The notes: generated from the letters alone by a model not told the origin. Shown: positions 48,010 through 57,933, counted from the stretch's first letter. The stretch is DNA of 64,000 nucleotides from Bifidobacterium sp. ESL0728 (GCF_029392015.1 NZ_CP113925.1:1364001-1428000); one strand, 5' to 3'. Made by a program: numbers and translations.

Positions 48010-48873
48010 CTAGGCACTCACTGAACCGTCACTGCCGGAACCACCGGATCCGGAACCATATTGATTCATCAACTGCTGTGAGAAATCGTTAAGATTGATA
48101 CCTTTGGAAAACAGCCATAGCTCGAAGACTGTCGCGATGACGCCGAGTACCATGCACACGGTGGCCACCGCGAACCCTTTCATATGGTATTTCTTGGTGC
48201 GCCACATGGAAACCGCACCGGTAATGGCAGGCAGGAACGTAATCGGCAGAAACAGAAGGATAATCGAAAGAATCGCCATCGGATCCCAATGTCCTTTAAG
48301 TGGGTTCTGGACGGGATCGTTCATATCAACGCCGTTGCGCATATCCGGCTGATATCCGGGTGATCCCGGCTCCCCTGGCATGACCGGGCCGTTGTTGTAC
48401 GGCTGTCCGTTGTTGTACGGCTGCCCATATGGGCTGTTGGGATTGTTGCCATAACCTCCAGGTATCTGGTTAGGGCCGCCGTAAGGGGCATTGCGCTGAT
48501 TGCCTTGATAGGGGCCCACGGCATTGCCGTATCCCCCGCCCATTTGCGGGTCATATTGCCTGTTCTGAGCATTCATTGGCGTGTTCTGATTTTTTGGTTT
48601 CTCTTCAGGCTTGCCATAGACGTAGGGATTGTATTGCGAAGGGAATTGGCTGGCCATGGCCCCATATTCCGGGACTTTCATCTGACCGTATTGGGGCTGT
48701 GATGGATTCGCACCGCTGGAAGCAGAAGCTGTATTCCGCGCCTCGGTACCTCGCGTGCCTTGCGAATCCTCGGATGACGGATGCTCCGGAACCTGACCCA
48801 TCGGAGCCGTATTGGACGAGGGATCCTCACGTTGCCTGCCGTTCACATCGAACGGGTTTTGAGATTCATTCAT
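48010..48873 (-). CDS. Proline/Gly/Asn/Tyr-rich protein with C-terminal DUF4190-like membrane part
   Basis: The ATG at 48873 has GGAG six bases upstream. The first 190 residues are low complexity with PYGQPYNNGQPYNNG and similar repeats. Two hydrophobic helices follow (MAILSIILLFLPITFLPAI and FAVATVCMVLGVIATVFEL), joined by a basic loop, as in DUF4190 proteins. A cytoplasmic Pro-rich tail and membrane anchor are inferred. The function is unknown. Confidence 0.75.
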   Translation of the reverse strand: MNESQNPFDVNGRQREDPSSNTAPMGQVPEHPSSEDSQGTRGTEARNTASASSGANPSQPQYGQMKVPEYGAMASQFPSQYNPYVYGKPEEKPKNQNTPMNAQNRQYDPQMGGGYGNAVGPYQGNQRNAPYGGPNQIPGGYGNNPNSPYGQPYNNGQPYNNGPVMPGEPGSPGYQPDMRNGVDMNDPVQNPLKGHWDPMAILSIILLFLPITFLPAITGAVSMWRTKKYHMKGFAVATVCMVLGVIATVFELWLFSKGINLNDFSQQLMNQYGSGSGGSGSDGSVSA

Positions 48874-48902
48874 CAAGCACTCCAAAATCAGGTAGATATT
48901 TG

Positions 48903-48938
48903 ACGGAGTCTGCGAACCTTTTGGCGCACAGACTCCGT
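48903..48938 (-). terminator. Terminator hairpin after pheT
   Basis: ACGGAGTCTG pairs exactly with CAGACTCCGT across a 16-base loop, 37-72 bases past the pheT stop. Confidence 0.65.
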
Positions 48939-48974
48939 ATCATTTCCATTCCCAAGATTTCTCAGGAATGATTG

Positions 48975-51578
48975 TCAGGCACGCAACTGTGCACCAATCG
49001 TTTCCGCGTTATCGACAATAGCCTTGCGGATGGCCTCCGTGTCGTCGCCGGTAAGCGTCTTATCCGGAGAGCGGAAAGTGACCGAGTAGGCAAGCGACTT
49101 CTGATGGTCGCCGAGTTGGTCGCCGGAGAACACATCGAAGAGTTCGATGGACTCGAGGTTATCGCCTGCGGCCTCTTCGATGACCTGCTGCAATTGCGCG
49201 GCGGTGACCGTATCGGGAACTGTGAAAGCGAGGTCCTGCTTGACAGGCGGGAAGGTCGAAATCGGCTTGGCCTGCACCGGCTTGCCGCTCAACGTGGCGA
49301 AGAGGGCAGTCAGGTTCAGCTCGAACGCTGCGGAATGCTCGGGGAAACCGAGCGCCGTATTGACGTGCGGGTGTAGCTCGCCAACCATACCAACGAACGT
49401 ATCGCCTGCCATGACCTTGGCGGCACGGCCCGGATGCCATTGCATCGGCACTTCCTGCGGTTCGGGCTGCACAATGGAGACATTGGCTCCGAGACGATCG
49501 ACCACGCGGTTCATCGCTTCGACGGCATCGCTGTAATCGACATCACGGCGTTCCCCGAGCCAGCCGGTTTCCACAGCCTTGCCGGTCAGAATCGCGGCGA
49601 CATGCAACGGCTGCTCGGGCAGACCGGCATCGAGCGCCTTCAACTGCTCATCGGTCGGACGCTGGCCACCGGGCAGAGCCGGAATGGCCGGGGCGTTCGG
49701 ATTCCAGAGATAGACGTGGCCGATTTCATAGAGAGAGATGTCCTGAAGCCCACGACGCAGGTTGCGCTGCACGGTCTGGGCCAGTGTCGGCAGAACTTCA
49801 CGACGCAGATACGGACGATCGCCGGCGAGAGGGTTGGCGACTTCAACGCTCACCGGCTTGATCTTGTCGGCATCGTAACCGAACGCCTTGAAGTCGGCAT
49901 CGCCGACGAACGGATAGCTCAGTGTCTCCACCAAGCCATATTCAGCAAGCTCATTGGCCACGTCGCGCTGGCGCTGCTGGTCGGGGGTCAGTCCGACTTC
50001 GCCTTCGACGGGGGCCGGCGGCATGGTCACGGGAATCTCGTCATAACCGACGAGACGCGCGATCTCCTCGACCAAGTCGCAGGGCATGGTCAGATCGGGA
50101 CGCCACGTCGGAGGCACCACGGAAATGTGGCCGTCTTCCTTACCGTCGCTCACCTTGCAACCGATGTCTTCGAGAATCTCGCGGATACGCTTGTCGGAGG
50201 TATCAAGACCGGTGAGGCGCTTCGTCTCGGTGAACTTGAAATCGATGGCCTCACGGGGCTGCGTATTGTTGACATCGATAGGTGTATCGGAAGGCTCGCC
50301 GTGGCCGTACTTGGCCATCAGATCGGCGGCCATCTGGGCGGCAGCGGGCTGCAGCGCGTAATCCACACCGCGCTCGTAACGCTTGGAAGCCTCGGACGGG
50401 GTCTTGTGGCGGCGTGCGGAACGGGCGATAGTCACCTGGTCGAAGTGCGCGGATTCCAGAAGGATGTTCTTGGTGTCGGCCGTGACTTCGCCGTAAAGGC
50501 CACCCATGACACCGGCGAGTCCGAGAATTCGGGAGCTGCGCTTGCCGTCGGGCGAATCGGTGATGAGCAGATCTTCGACGCTCAGGTCGTGCTTCTTGCC
50601 GTCAAGCGTCGTCAGTGTCTCGCCCTTGTTGGCGCGACGGACGACAATCGGCCCGCAGATCTTGTCGAGGTCATAGGCGTGCATCGGCTGACCCAGATCC
50701 ATCATCACGTAGTTGGTGACGTCCACGGCCAACGAAATCGAACGCATGCCAGCACGGATCAGGCGGCGGCGCATCCAGCTCGGCGTCTCGCTTGCAGGGT
50801 CGAAGTTGCGTACGATACGCGCATAGTAGCGGTCGCAGCCGGGCACGCCGTGAATCGGGTTGTTGTCTTCGATCTCGACTTCGATGTCGCCCTTGCCGTT
50901 TTCGGCGACCTTTGGGGTTTCTGCGTTGAGCGCGTCGACCGGATCGGTATAGGCTGCACCCGTGGAATGGTGGTATTCGCGTGCCACGCCGCGATAGGAC
51001 AACGTGTAGCCGCGGTCTGGGGTGATGTTGATCTCCAGCACCGGCTCGTCGAGATGCAGCAGGTGCATCACGTCGTCGCCGGGCTTCAGGGCGTCGGCCT
51101 CTTCCTTGCTGAATCCGTAATGGTTCAGCAGGATGATGCCGCTGTGGTCGCTGCCCAAACCAAGTTCACGCTCCGAGGCGCACATACCGTTGGAGATGTG
51201 GCCATAGGTCTTGCGGGGTTCGATCTTGAAATCGCCAGGCAATACAGCGCCCGGAAGAGTCACGACGACCTTCTCTCCGGCCGCCATGTTCGGCGCGCCG
51301 CAGATGATGCCGCGTGGCACCTTGTTGCCGTTTTCGTCGGTGTCGTTGTATTTCTCGCCGACGTCGACATGGCACCAGTTGATGATCTTGCCGTTCTTCT
51401 GCGGTTCCGGCGTGCAGTCGACCACGTAGCCGACCACGATCGGGCCGGTGACCTGCGAGGAATGGATCTCCTCTTCCTCAAGGCCGACGTGAACCAGGTC
51501 CTTGGCAAGCTGTTCATACGTGAGACCGGCCGGAACCTCGACATGTTCCTTGAGCCAGTCAATATCTACCATTGGCAT
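48975..51578 (-). CDS. pheT: Phenylalanyl-tRNA synthetase beta subunit
   Basis: The product has 867 residues. The N-terminal EMAP-like tRNA-binding domain contains GPIVVGYVVDCTPEPQKNGK; the B3/B4 editing region follows (HAYDLDKICGPIVVRRA), and the B5 domain and ferredoxin-like anticodon part (FPPVKQDLAFTVPD) end the protein. It forms the alpha2-beta2 enzyme with PheS. The start has GGGGGAG upstream, seven bases after the pheS stop. Confidence 0.97.
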   Translation of the reverse strand: MPMVDIDWLKEHVEVPAGLTYEQLAKDLVHVGLEEEEIHSSQVTGPIVVGYVVDCTPEPQKNGKIINWCHVDVGEKYNDTDENGNKVPRGIICGAPNMAAGEKVVVTLPGAVLPGDFKIEPRKTYGHISNGMCASERELGLGSDHSGIILLNHYGFSKEEADALKPGDDVMHLLHLDEPVLEINITPDRGYTLSYRGVAREYHHSTGAAYTDPVDALNAETPKVAENGKGDIEVEIEDNNPIHGVPGCDRYYARIVRNFDPASETPSWMRRRLIRAGMRSISLAVDVTNYVMMDLGQPMHAYDLDKICGPIVVRRANKGETLTTLDGKKHDLSVEDLLITDSPDGKRSSRILGLAGVMGGLYGEVTADTKNILLESAHFDQVTIARSARRHKTPSEASKRYERGVDYALQPAAAQMAADLMAKYGHGEPSDTPIDVNNTQPREAIDFKFTETKRLTGLDTSDKRIREILEDIGCKVSDGKEDGHISVVPPTWRPDLTMPCDLVEEIARLVGYDEIPVTMPPAPVEGEVGLTPDQQRQRDVANELAEYGLVETLSYPFVGDADFKAFGYDADKIKPVSVEVANPLAGDRPYLRREVLPTLAQTVQRNLRRGLQDISLYEIGHVYLWNPNAPAIPALPGGQRPTDEQLKALDAGLPEQPLHVAAILTGKAVETGWLGERRDVDYSDAVEAMNRVVDRLGANVSIVQPEPQEVPMQWHPGRAAKVMAGDTFVGMVGELHPHVNTALGFPEHSAAFELNLTALFATLSGKPVQAKPISTFPPVKQDLAFTVPDTVTAAQLQQVIEEAAGDNLESIELFDVFSGDQLGDHQKSLAYSVTFRSPDKTLTGDDTEAIRKAIVDNAETIGAQLRA

Positions 51579-51585
51579 TGTTGGT

Positions 51586-52653
51586 TCACTCCCCCATCAC
51601 AAACTGTTTGCTGAAACGCACGTCGCCTTCCACGAGGTCGTGCATGTCGTTGATATCGTGGCGCAGCAAGAGCGTACGCTCCATGCCCACGCCGAACGCA
51701 AAGCCGGTGTAAACGTCCGGGTCGAGACCCGCCGAACGTAATACGTTCGGGTTGACCATGCCGCAGCCGCCCCATTCGATCCAGCCGGGGCCACCCTTCT
51801 TGTCGGGGAACCAGAGGTCCAGCTCTGCACTGGGCTCGGTGAACGGGAAGTAGCTCGGACGCAGGCGGCTCTTGGCCTCCGGGCCGAACATCGAAACGGC
51901 GAGCTTGTCGAGCACACCCTTGAGATCGCCCATCGTCAGTCCCTTGTCGACGGCCAGCGCCTCACACTGGTGGAAGACAGGAGTATGCGTCGCATCGAGT
52001 TCGTCGGTGCGGAACACGCGGCCGGGAGACGCGATATAGAGCGGCACACCGCGCGTCAGCAGCGCGCGCACCTGGTCGGAAGAGGTCTGCGTACGCAACA
52101 CCATGTTGCTTCCGACGAATCCTGCGGCATCCTTGGCCTGATTGCCCTTGACGTAGAAGGTGTCCTGCATCTGGCGGGCAGGATGGTCGGGGCCGAAATT
52201 CAACGCGTCGAAGTCGTACCATTCGGTTTCCACTTCGGGACCTGCGGAGATCTGCCAGCCCATGGAGATGAAGAGGTCTTCGACGTCCTCCATCAGCTTG
52301 GGCAGGGGATGACGTGCACCCAGCGGCTTGCGGTTGACCGGCAAAGTCATGTCGACCGTCTCGGAAGCGAGTTGACGGGTCTCTTCTTCGGCCTTGACCT
52401 GTGCTTCCTTAAGTCCAAAGGCACGTCCGAAATCGGCGCGCAGCTTGCCCATGAGCTGGCCGGCACCTTTCTTCTCGTCCTTTGGCAACCCACCGATGGC
52501 ACGGCTGGCCTGCGTCATCGCTGACTCAGCCCCGGCGTACTCCGTCTTGATGGCTTTGAGCTCCTCCATAGTGGAGGCACTCTTGATTTTCGAGATGCCC
52601 TCGGCGACCGCATCGGTCACCGCTCCTGCATCGAATGACGCACTCTGTGCCAC
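51586..52653 (-). CDS. pheS: Phenylalanyl-tRNA synthetase alpha subunit
   Basis: The product has 355 residues from a GTG start with AAAGGAAAGGG upstream. Class II motifs are visible: HPARQMQDTFYV (motif 1 region), VFRTDELDATHTPVFHQCE (motif 2) and FGVGMERTLLLRHDI (motif 3). It forms the catalytic part of PheRS with the downstream pheT. No T-box or leader peptide is evident upstream. Confidence 0.97.
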   Translation of the reverse strand: MAQSASFDAGAVTDAVAEGISKIKSASTMEELKAIKTEYAGAESAMTQASRAIGGLPKDEKKGAGQLMGKLRADFGRAFGLKEAQVKAEEETRQLASETVDMTLPVNRKPLGARHPLPKLMEDVEDLFISMGWQISAGPEVETEWYDFDALNFGPDHPARQMQDTFYVKGNQAKDAAGFVGSNMVLRTQTSSDQVRALLTRGVPLYIASPGRVFRTDELDATHTPVFHQCEALAVDKGLTMGDLKGVLDKLAVSMFGPEAKSRLRPSYFPFTEPSAELDLWFPDKKGGPGWIEWGGCGMVNPNVLRSAGLDPDVYTGFAFGVGMERTLLLRHDINDMHDLVEGDVRFSKQFVMGE

Positions 52654-52816
52654 GAGTACCCTTTCCTTTAAGTTTTTTCAAACGTTGAAACGTCGCGGAA
52701 TGACATGCGCAAAAGTCATGAATTCCAAGCGTTTACAGCCTTTTCATTGTTTCAATATGACTAGACATAGCACGCTATCCGGTTGCGCTTGTTATCAGTC
52801 GATAAAAAAATCGGTT

Positions 52817-53941
52817 CTACTGACGGTGTCCGGCGTCGCGAGCCATCGCCAAGGTAAAGAGCATCACTGACGTGCTGGTGGCGAGATTCAGCGATTCGGC
52901 CTTGCCATACAGCGGAATTGACACGATGCGCTGTACACGCTCCAGCACATCGGCAGGCAACCCACGAGCCTCGTTGCCAAACAGGATGACGTAAGAACGT
53001 TGAGCGTTTGAACCCGCTTTGTTCCCATCGCTTTCAACGCTTCCAACGCTTCGTTCATTCTTATCAACCGGGAACAACGAAGAATCGTGGTCTTCCCGAT
53101 TGGCGGCATTGCCGTCTTGCGAATGCCTGAGTCCGGTCGCCACGTCAATCAACGATTCCGGCCTGACCTTTTGTGTGCCGTAGACATCAGCCGCCATCAC
53201 CTCGCGGTGCTGTTCGCTAGCCCACGCAAAGAATTCTTCTGTACCCATGGTGACCACCGGCAGATGGAACAGGGAACCTGCCGTGGAACGGATGACCTTC
53301 GGATTGAACCGGTCGACGCAATCGTCCACGAAAATCACCGCACGACACCCTGCGGCATCGGCCGAACGAATCACGGTTCCTGCGTTGCCGGGGTCACGTA
53401 TCTGCCAGAACGCGGCGACCGTGTCGTCGGACGGAACAGAATCCGACTTGCCCTCAGACGTTTGAGAAGTCTCAGTCCTATTGTCATCTTTTCTGGCGTT
53501 GCTTTTTACATCGGTCCCACGGGTGACAAGATTATGGACTACTTTCGTATCCTTTACATCGCTGGATTCCCCGTGCTCAAAGCCATTAATCATACGGTTT
53601 TGTGCGGCGTCAAGATTGCCGACCGCAACAATGCCCTGCGCGTCCGTGCTCATACGATGCATCACATCACCGGTGACCTGATGAATGTACAGCCCCTGCT
53701 CGTCAGCTTCACGCGCGATTTCCTCGACTACTGACGAAAGCAACCCGGACTGCCTATCGTTCATTTGCACATAGCAATCCTCGACCACCTCGGGCATCCA
53801 TCGGACAAGTTCACGCACGGATTGCGGCCCTTCGACAAGGAACTTTCCGGTCTTCCTGCGAGCCTTGGTCTTTTCCAGCTCCGCCACGCGCTTGACACGC
53901 TCGGATTTGGGATTTTCAATAATGTGCTGATTAAAAGGCAT
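52817..53941 (-). CDS. TrmH/SpoU-family RNA 2'-O-methyltransferase
   Basis: The product has 374 residues. The N-terminal substrate-binding domain includes RVAELEKTKARRKTGKFLVE. The SPOUT knot motifs are RDPGNAGTVIRSADAAG, YVILFGNEARGLP and VSIPLYGKAESLNLATSTSV. Two polar insertions (about 135-175 and 275-310) are rich in Ser, Asp, Lys and Asn and look disordered; compact homologues lack them. The target rRNA or tRNA position is not predictable. It is transcribed toward pheS. Confidence 0.9.
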   Translation of the reverse strand: MPFNQHIIENPKSERVKRVAELEKTKARRKTGKFLVEGPQSVRELVRWMPEVVEDCYVQMNDRQSGLLSSVVEEIAREADEQGLYIHQVTGDVMHRMSTDAQGIVAVGNLDAAQNRMINGFEHGESSDVKDTKVVHNLVTRGTDVKSNARKDDNRTETSQTSEGKSDSVPSDDTVAAFWQIRDPGNAGTVIRSADAAGCRAVIFVDDCVDRFNPKVIRSTAGSLFHLPVVTMGTEEFFAWASEQHREVMAADVYGTQKVRPESLIDVATGLRHSQDGNAANREDHDSSLFPVDKNERSVGSVESDGNKAGSNAQRSYVILFGNEARGLPADVLERVQRIVSIPLYGKAESLNLATSTSVMLFTLAMARDAGHRQ

Positions 53942-54100
53942 GGCTACATGTTACGCGAAGATATTGCCATCGACCTGTATCGAATAATTTCCCCAACTTA
54001 CTTAAGACAACTGACTTAAGACAGACAATAAAAACTTGATCATATTCAATAACCTACAATAAATATCAAATCAAACGTATGAGCATTCGCCAGTAAAAAC

Positions 54101-56929
54101 TCATCCGCCAAAGAAGGCGAAGGTACCGGCGAAAGCCGCAGAAATAAGGGAAACAGTAGGGACCAAGGCGCAGACGATGACGAAGATCCAATCGCGGGGA
54201 TGAACATGGCTGACACGGGCATGGGTCCGGGGAATGTCGCCGCCGAATCCGCGCGCTTCCATCGCCGTCGCCAACGTGGTGGAACGACGGATGGAAAGGA
54301 CCAGCAAGGCGAAAGTCTGCGGGAAGAAGGCCTTGACCTTGTTTTCGTCGCCGAGACCACGAGAGCGACGGGAGGCGGTGAGCGCAGCCCAATCGTCGCG
54401 AAGAACCGAGAAAAGCCGCATTCCGGCGAGGCCACCATAGACGAATCGGTCGGGCAGATGAAGGATCTGGCTGAAGGAATCGGCCAGGTCCGTGGTCTCT
54501 ACGCCTAGAACGGCGATAATGGCCGGTATGCCAACGGCCAGGATACGGATACCGGTGGCGAGCGCGAGCATCGCCGAACGGTCGGTGACGGTGATCATCG
54601 CCCAATGCCACCAGATTCTGCCGCCCTCCTTGCCATAGAGCAGGACGGCGAGCGCCGAGCCCGGAGCCCCGATGAACACCGGCCATGTCGATTTGACCAC
54701 GCGCCACGGCTTGAGGCCGATGCATGCCAGCAAAATGAACTCGATCAGCAGCGCGACGCTGGCCGAAACCCAGTCAAGACTGAAAATCAACGGCAATGCG
54801 GCGATGAACCCACCCAGCATTCTGAACGTCGGGTTGAGCGAGGCGAGGAACGGTGAACGGCTGGACTGACGCTCTTTCTCGTCGCGCTCGTTGACCGGGC
54901 TGACGGTGATGGTGCCATCGATGGGCGCGGAATCGGTCTGTTTGGACATCGCGGCATCGTTATCGACAGATTGGTCGGACTGTGTTGCTTCCGTTTCCAC
55001 ATCGTTGCCGCTTGCCTTACCAATGCCTTCTGGAGAATCGCTTATCGCACCATCTTCTGCTGCTTGCGCACCGTCATGTTGCTGTTTATCAGCACTGTCA
55101 GCAGCGACACCTCGAACGGTTTCCGCCACACTGACTACATGCATCGAACGCACGCCTTCGGTGTCACCTTGCGCCTGCAACTCGATGACACGAGCGCCCA
55201 GAGCCGTCACCAAATCACGATCATGTGTCACCACAATGACGCTTACCCCATCACCTCGCAACGAATGAATCAACGAGACGATCTGCATCCAGGTGCGTCT
55301 GTCCTGACCGAACGTCGGCTCGTCTAAGATGATGACGCGAGGTGCGGCGGCAAGCGAGGCTGCAACAGTCAAACGACGCTTTTCGCCGCCGGAAAGCGTA
55401 TACGGATTTACCGAGGCATATTGTGAAAGCCTGAACCGGCGGAGCAACTTCATGGCTTTCTTCTTGGCCTTCTCCTCGGGCGTCCCTGTACGCAACAGCC
55501 CGAGCATCACCTCTTCAAGCACGCTGCCACGCGCAAACTGGTGTTCGGGATTCTGGAAAACGTAGGAGATGCGCGCTGCCAGTTCCGTCGATTTCCAATC
55601 CATTGGAGAATTGCCGGTTGCCCCTTTTGCCAATTCAGGAGAAGCTTCGACGCTGCCCGCCACAGGTTCCAACAACCCGGCCAATGTCAAGGAAAGCGTG
55701 GACTTGCCGACTCCGTTACGTCCGACCAATGCCGTGATCTGCTCGGCGGCGAAGGAAACATTGATATGTTCGGCTATCGCTTTGCCGTTACGGCCGATAG
55801 CCAGGTTTTTGGTCGAGAGCAGCACCTTGCCGTCACCGAGAGCAGGGTCGCTGTCTGGCTCGTCATCGGTGTAAATACGATGGATTTCATCTTCCGGTCG
55901 TCGGTATTTATCCGGCATCCAGATACCGAGGGCGGCAAAATCCAAATCACGGTTTTCGAACACTTCGTCCGGAGTGCCGTCGGCCACGACGATGGTGCGC
56001 CGGAACCCGCTGTGGTCAATCTCAGCATCATCACCGACCTGCGTGATTCGAGCCTTGACCTGGTCGTCCGATTCCAACCCCAGAACGATGACCCTATCAA
56101 TAAGGTCTATCCATGGGCCGGCGCGATGCTCGACGAGCAACATGGTCGCTTCGGTGTCACCTAATACATCAGAAACGGCGTCAATGACTTGCGAGACCCC
56201 CTCAGGATCAAGGTTCGCGGTCGGTTCGTCCAGAAGCAACGCCCCAGGCTGCATGGCCAGTGCCCCGGCCAAGGCCAGACGCTGCATCTGCCCACCACTC
56301 AAATGCATGGTGGAACGGTGCAGCTGAAGCCCTTCGAGACCTACCGCGGCAAGGCTTTGTTTCACACGTTGCCAAATCTGCGGACGCGGCACACCCATGT
56401 TTTCAGGGCCGAAAGCGACGTTGTCGCCCAAGCGCTCGAAAATCGTCTGCGAGTCCGGGTCCTGCAGTACCAGTCCAACGCGGCCGTGCGCGGCGACCGC
56501 CGGCACACCGTCGACGAAAACGCCACCTTCGGTCACCCCGCCTTCTGAATCCTCGACAGCGACGACTTTTCCCGTCTCGTTCTCTCTGGCATCGTTCGCG
56601 GCTTCCACTGCATCCCCGCCAAGCAAACCCGAGGCGCCTTCGAGGATCGTCGATTTTCCGATGCCCGAAGCACCAAGGAGGAGCACATGCTCACCGGGAC
56701 GGATGTCAAGGTTCAACCCACGGACGGCGAAATGACGGCGCGAAGCATGACGATAGCCCCAATTTTTGAAACTTATCGAAGCAGGCGCAACCTTGGGGGA
56801 GACCTTGCCCAAAGAAGGTCCCGCATCTTGCAAAACCCTGCCATCCGTACCGGCATGGTCGTCCAAGGCACCCTGTTGCGAGCCGTCACCGTTCCGGTTA
56901 TCGGCTGCCTTGGATTGCTCGCCTTGCAT
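54101..56929 (-). CDS. Fused ECF transporter EcfA-EcfA-EcfT protein
   Basis: The product has 942 residues with two ABC ATPase domains and a T component in one chain. Domain 1 has Walker A LLGASGIGKSTILEG near residue 86, LSGGQMQRLALAGALA and LLLDEPTANLD. Domain 2 has LVGRNGVGKSTLSLTLAG, LSGGEKRRLTVAASLA and ILDEPTFGQD. The C-terminal 250 residues have several membrane helices and the EcfT Ala-Arg-Gly-type motifs (SRRSRGLG, MEARGFGG). It energises the S component encoded upstream. I start at the ATG (56929) after AAGGGGAACG; the frame's first codon is a TTG. Confidence 0.92.
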   Translation of the reverse strand: MQGEQSKAADNRNGDGSQQGALDDHAGTDGRVLQDAGPSLGKVSPKVAPASISFKNWGYRHASRRHFAVRGLNLDIRPGEHVLLLGASGIGKSTILEGASGLLGGDAVEAANDARENETGKVVAVEDSEGGVTEGGVFVDGVPAVAAHGRVGLVLQDPDSQTIFERLGDNVAFGPENMGVPRPQIWQRVKQSLAAVGLEGLQLHRSTMHLSGGQMQRLALAGALAMQPGALLLDEPTANLDPEGVSQVIDAVSDVLGDTEATMLLVEHRAGPWIDLIDRVIVLGLESDDQVKARITQVGDDAEIDHSGFRRTIVVADGTPDEVFENRDLDFAALGIWMPDKYRRPEDEIHRIYTDDEPDSDPALGDGKVLLSTKNLAIGRNGKAIAEHINVSFAAEQITALVGRNGVGKSTLSLTLAGLLEPVAGSVEASPELAKGATGNSPMDWKSTELAARISYVFQNPEHQFARGSVLEEVMLGLLRTGTPEEKAKKKAMKLLRRFRLSQYASVNPYTLSGGEKRRLTVAASLAAAPRVIILDEPTFGQDRRTWMQIVSLIHSLRGDGVSVIVVTHDRDLVTALGARVIELQAQGDTEGVRSMHVVSVAETVRGVAADSADKQQHDGAQAAEDGAISDSPEGIGKASGNDVETEATQSDQSVDNDAAMSKQTDSAPIDGTITVSPVNERDEKERQSSRSPFLASLNPTFRMLGGFIAALPLIFSLDWVSASVALLIEFILLACIGLKPWRVVKSTWPVFIGAPGSALAVLLYGKEGGRIWWHWAMITVTDRSAMLALATGIRILAVGIPAIIAVLGVETTDLADSFSQILHLPDRFVYGGLAGMRLFSVLRDDWAALTASRRSRGLGDENKVKAFFPQTFALLVLSIRRSTTLATAMEARGFGGDIPRTHARVSHVHPRDWIFVIVCALVPTVSLISAAFAGTFAFFGG

Positions 56930-56971
56930 ACGTTCCCCTTTTCGACGCCTCAAAACTCTACCCGATGCCGC

Positions 56972-57601
56972 TCACTTGGCGGCGGCGCGGATCTGACGGC
57001 CGGAAGCGAATTTGTCGATGGCGCCGGTTTTGGCAATGGCGATGTAGAGATACCACATCAATACGCCGGCCACCAACGCGCCGGAAATCACCGTGGCGAC
57101 CAAGTACCATACTCCATAAGCGCCGGTCATCTTAAAGCCCTGCAGATGGGTGAAGAACGTATAGGCCCAACAACCTACGGCCGAGACCACGCCGGAAAGT
57201 GTCATCGTGACTAGATTCCACACCTTGTAGGCCACGCAAAGAAAAACGACTTCGGCGCAAAGCCCCTGCACCAGTGCAATCAGAAACGTCTCCATGCCGC
57301 CCCAGCTGTTGCCGAGCAACGATTCGAGCACGCCGGCGACGACTTCGGCATAGGTGGCCGCGCCAGGTTTACGCACGATAACCGCGGCAAGTGGACCGGC
57401 GAAAAGCCAAAGCCCGTTCATCAAACCGCCAAGGCCGGGGATTAGAGCATCCAGAGGAGAACCTATCGGGCCGTATAGCAGGGCCGCGGCCCAATAGACG
57501 AACGTGCTGGCCACTCCGATGACCGAAGCGACGGCGATATCGACGACGCGCCACCGAAGGTTCGGCCTGGAGACGATGGTTGTTCGATTTGACGATGACA
57601 T
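56972..57601 (-). CDS. ECF transporter S component, YkoE-like (thiamine/precursor uptake)
   Basis: The product has 209 residues with about six hydrophobic helices. The ATG at 57601 follows GAAAGG. YkoE-type features are RWRVVDIAVASVIGVASTFVYW and LNGLWLFAGPLAAVIVRKPGA-like sequence (GLMNGLWLFAGPLAAVI, RKPGAATYAEVVAG). S components bind the vitamin; here thiamine or HMP is inferred from the TPP riboswitch directly upstream and the fused energising module downstream. Confidence 0.85.
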   Translation of the reverse strand: MSSSNRTTIVSRPNLRWRVVDIAVASVIGVASTFVYWAAALLYGPIGSPLDALIPGLGGLMNGLWLFAGPLAAVIVRKPGAATYAEVVAGVLESLLGNSWGGMETFLIALVQGLCAEVVFLCVAYKVWNLVTMTLSGVVSAVGCWAYTFFTHLQGFKMTGAYGVWYLVATVISGALVAGVLMWYLYIAIAKTGAIDKFASGRQIRAAAK

Positions 57602-57659
57602 GATTTGTGCCTTTCCGCTGTGCACACCGCTTATCGGCGCGCATTTCAAGGCACGGGAA

Positions 57660-57757
57660 AAGAGAGACGTCCGTGCGCCGGCATTGTCCGGACTCACGTT
57701 CATTCGGTCGAGGAAATCCTCATCTCAGCCAGCCGTAAAGACCAGCCCCCGTGTCAG
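57660..57757 (-). promoter_or_regulatory. TPP riboswitch (THI box)
   Basis: On the minus strand the leader has CACGGGGGCTGG, then GGCTGAGATGAGGAT, then CCGAATGAACGTGAGTCCGG and ACAATGCCGGCGCACGGA. This order matches the thi-box: CTGAGA in the pyrimidine-sensing arm, and the GAAC-TGA-CCGGA-AATGCCGG-G arm binding the pyrophosphate. It lies about 60 bases before the ykoE-like gene, with a pyrimidine run between that could hold the expression platform. Confidence 0.9.
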
Positions 57758-57771
57758 TTCGCCATCCTAGA

Positions 57772-57929
57772 GCAATCCCCTGTCAATCGGCCTACGGGTA
57801 GTCGTGTGGGGGTTGGGGCATACAATGCTCGACACGCTCCGGGCCGCTCAGGCCGAGTCTTTACGGTCGAGCATCGCATGCCCCAACCCCCACACTTATG
57901 CACAGAGGAATCTGATTGACAGGGGTTGC
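57772..57929. repeat. Outer inverted repeat framing palindrome copy 57804-57895
   Basis: GCAATCCCCTGTCAATC (57772-57788) pairs with GATTGACAGGGGTTGC (57914-57929), one base deleted. It encloses the palindromic repeat at 57804. Confidence 0.7.
57804..57895 (-). repeat. Palindromic repeat, reverse-oriented copy (pair 3)
   Basis: Outer arms GTGTGGGGGTTGGGGCA and TGCCCCAACCCCCACAC pair perfectly. The core reads CGACACGCTCCGGGCCGC, CAGGCC and GTCTTTACGGTCGAGCATCG, the reverse of the forward copies. It lies just upstream of the TPP riboswitch. Confidence 0.88.
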
Positions 57930-57933
57930 GGGA

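Noticed and set aside
49434-51614. 726-codon plus-strand ORF
   Set aside because: It lies antisense to pheT over its whole length, has no family resemblance and is a typical high-G+C shadow.
52654-52816. T-box or attenuator leader upstream of pheS
   Set aside because: No T-box consensus, leader peptide with Phe codons or terminator/antiterminator pair is visible.
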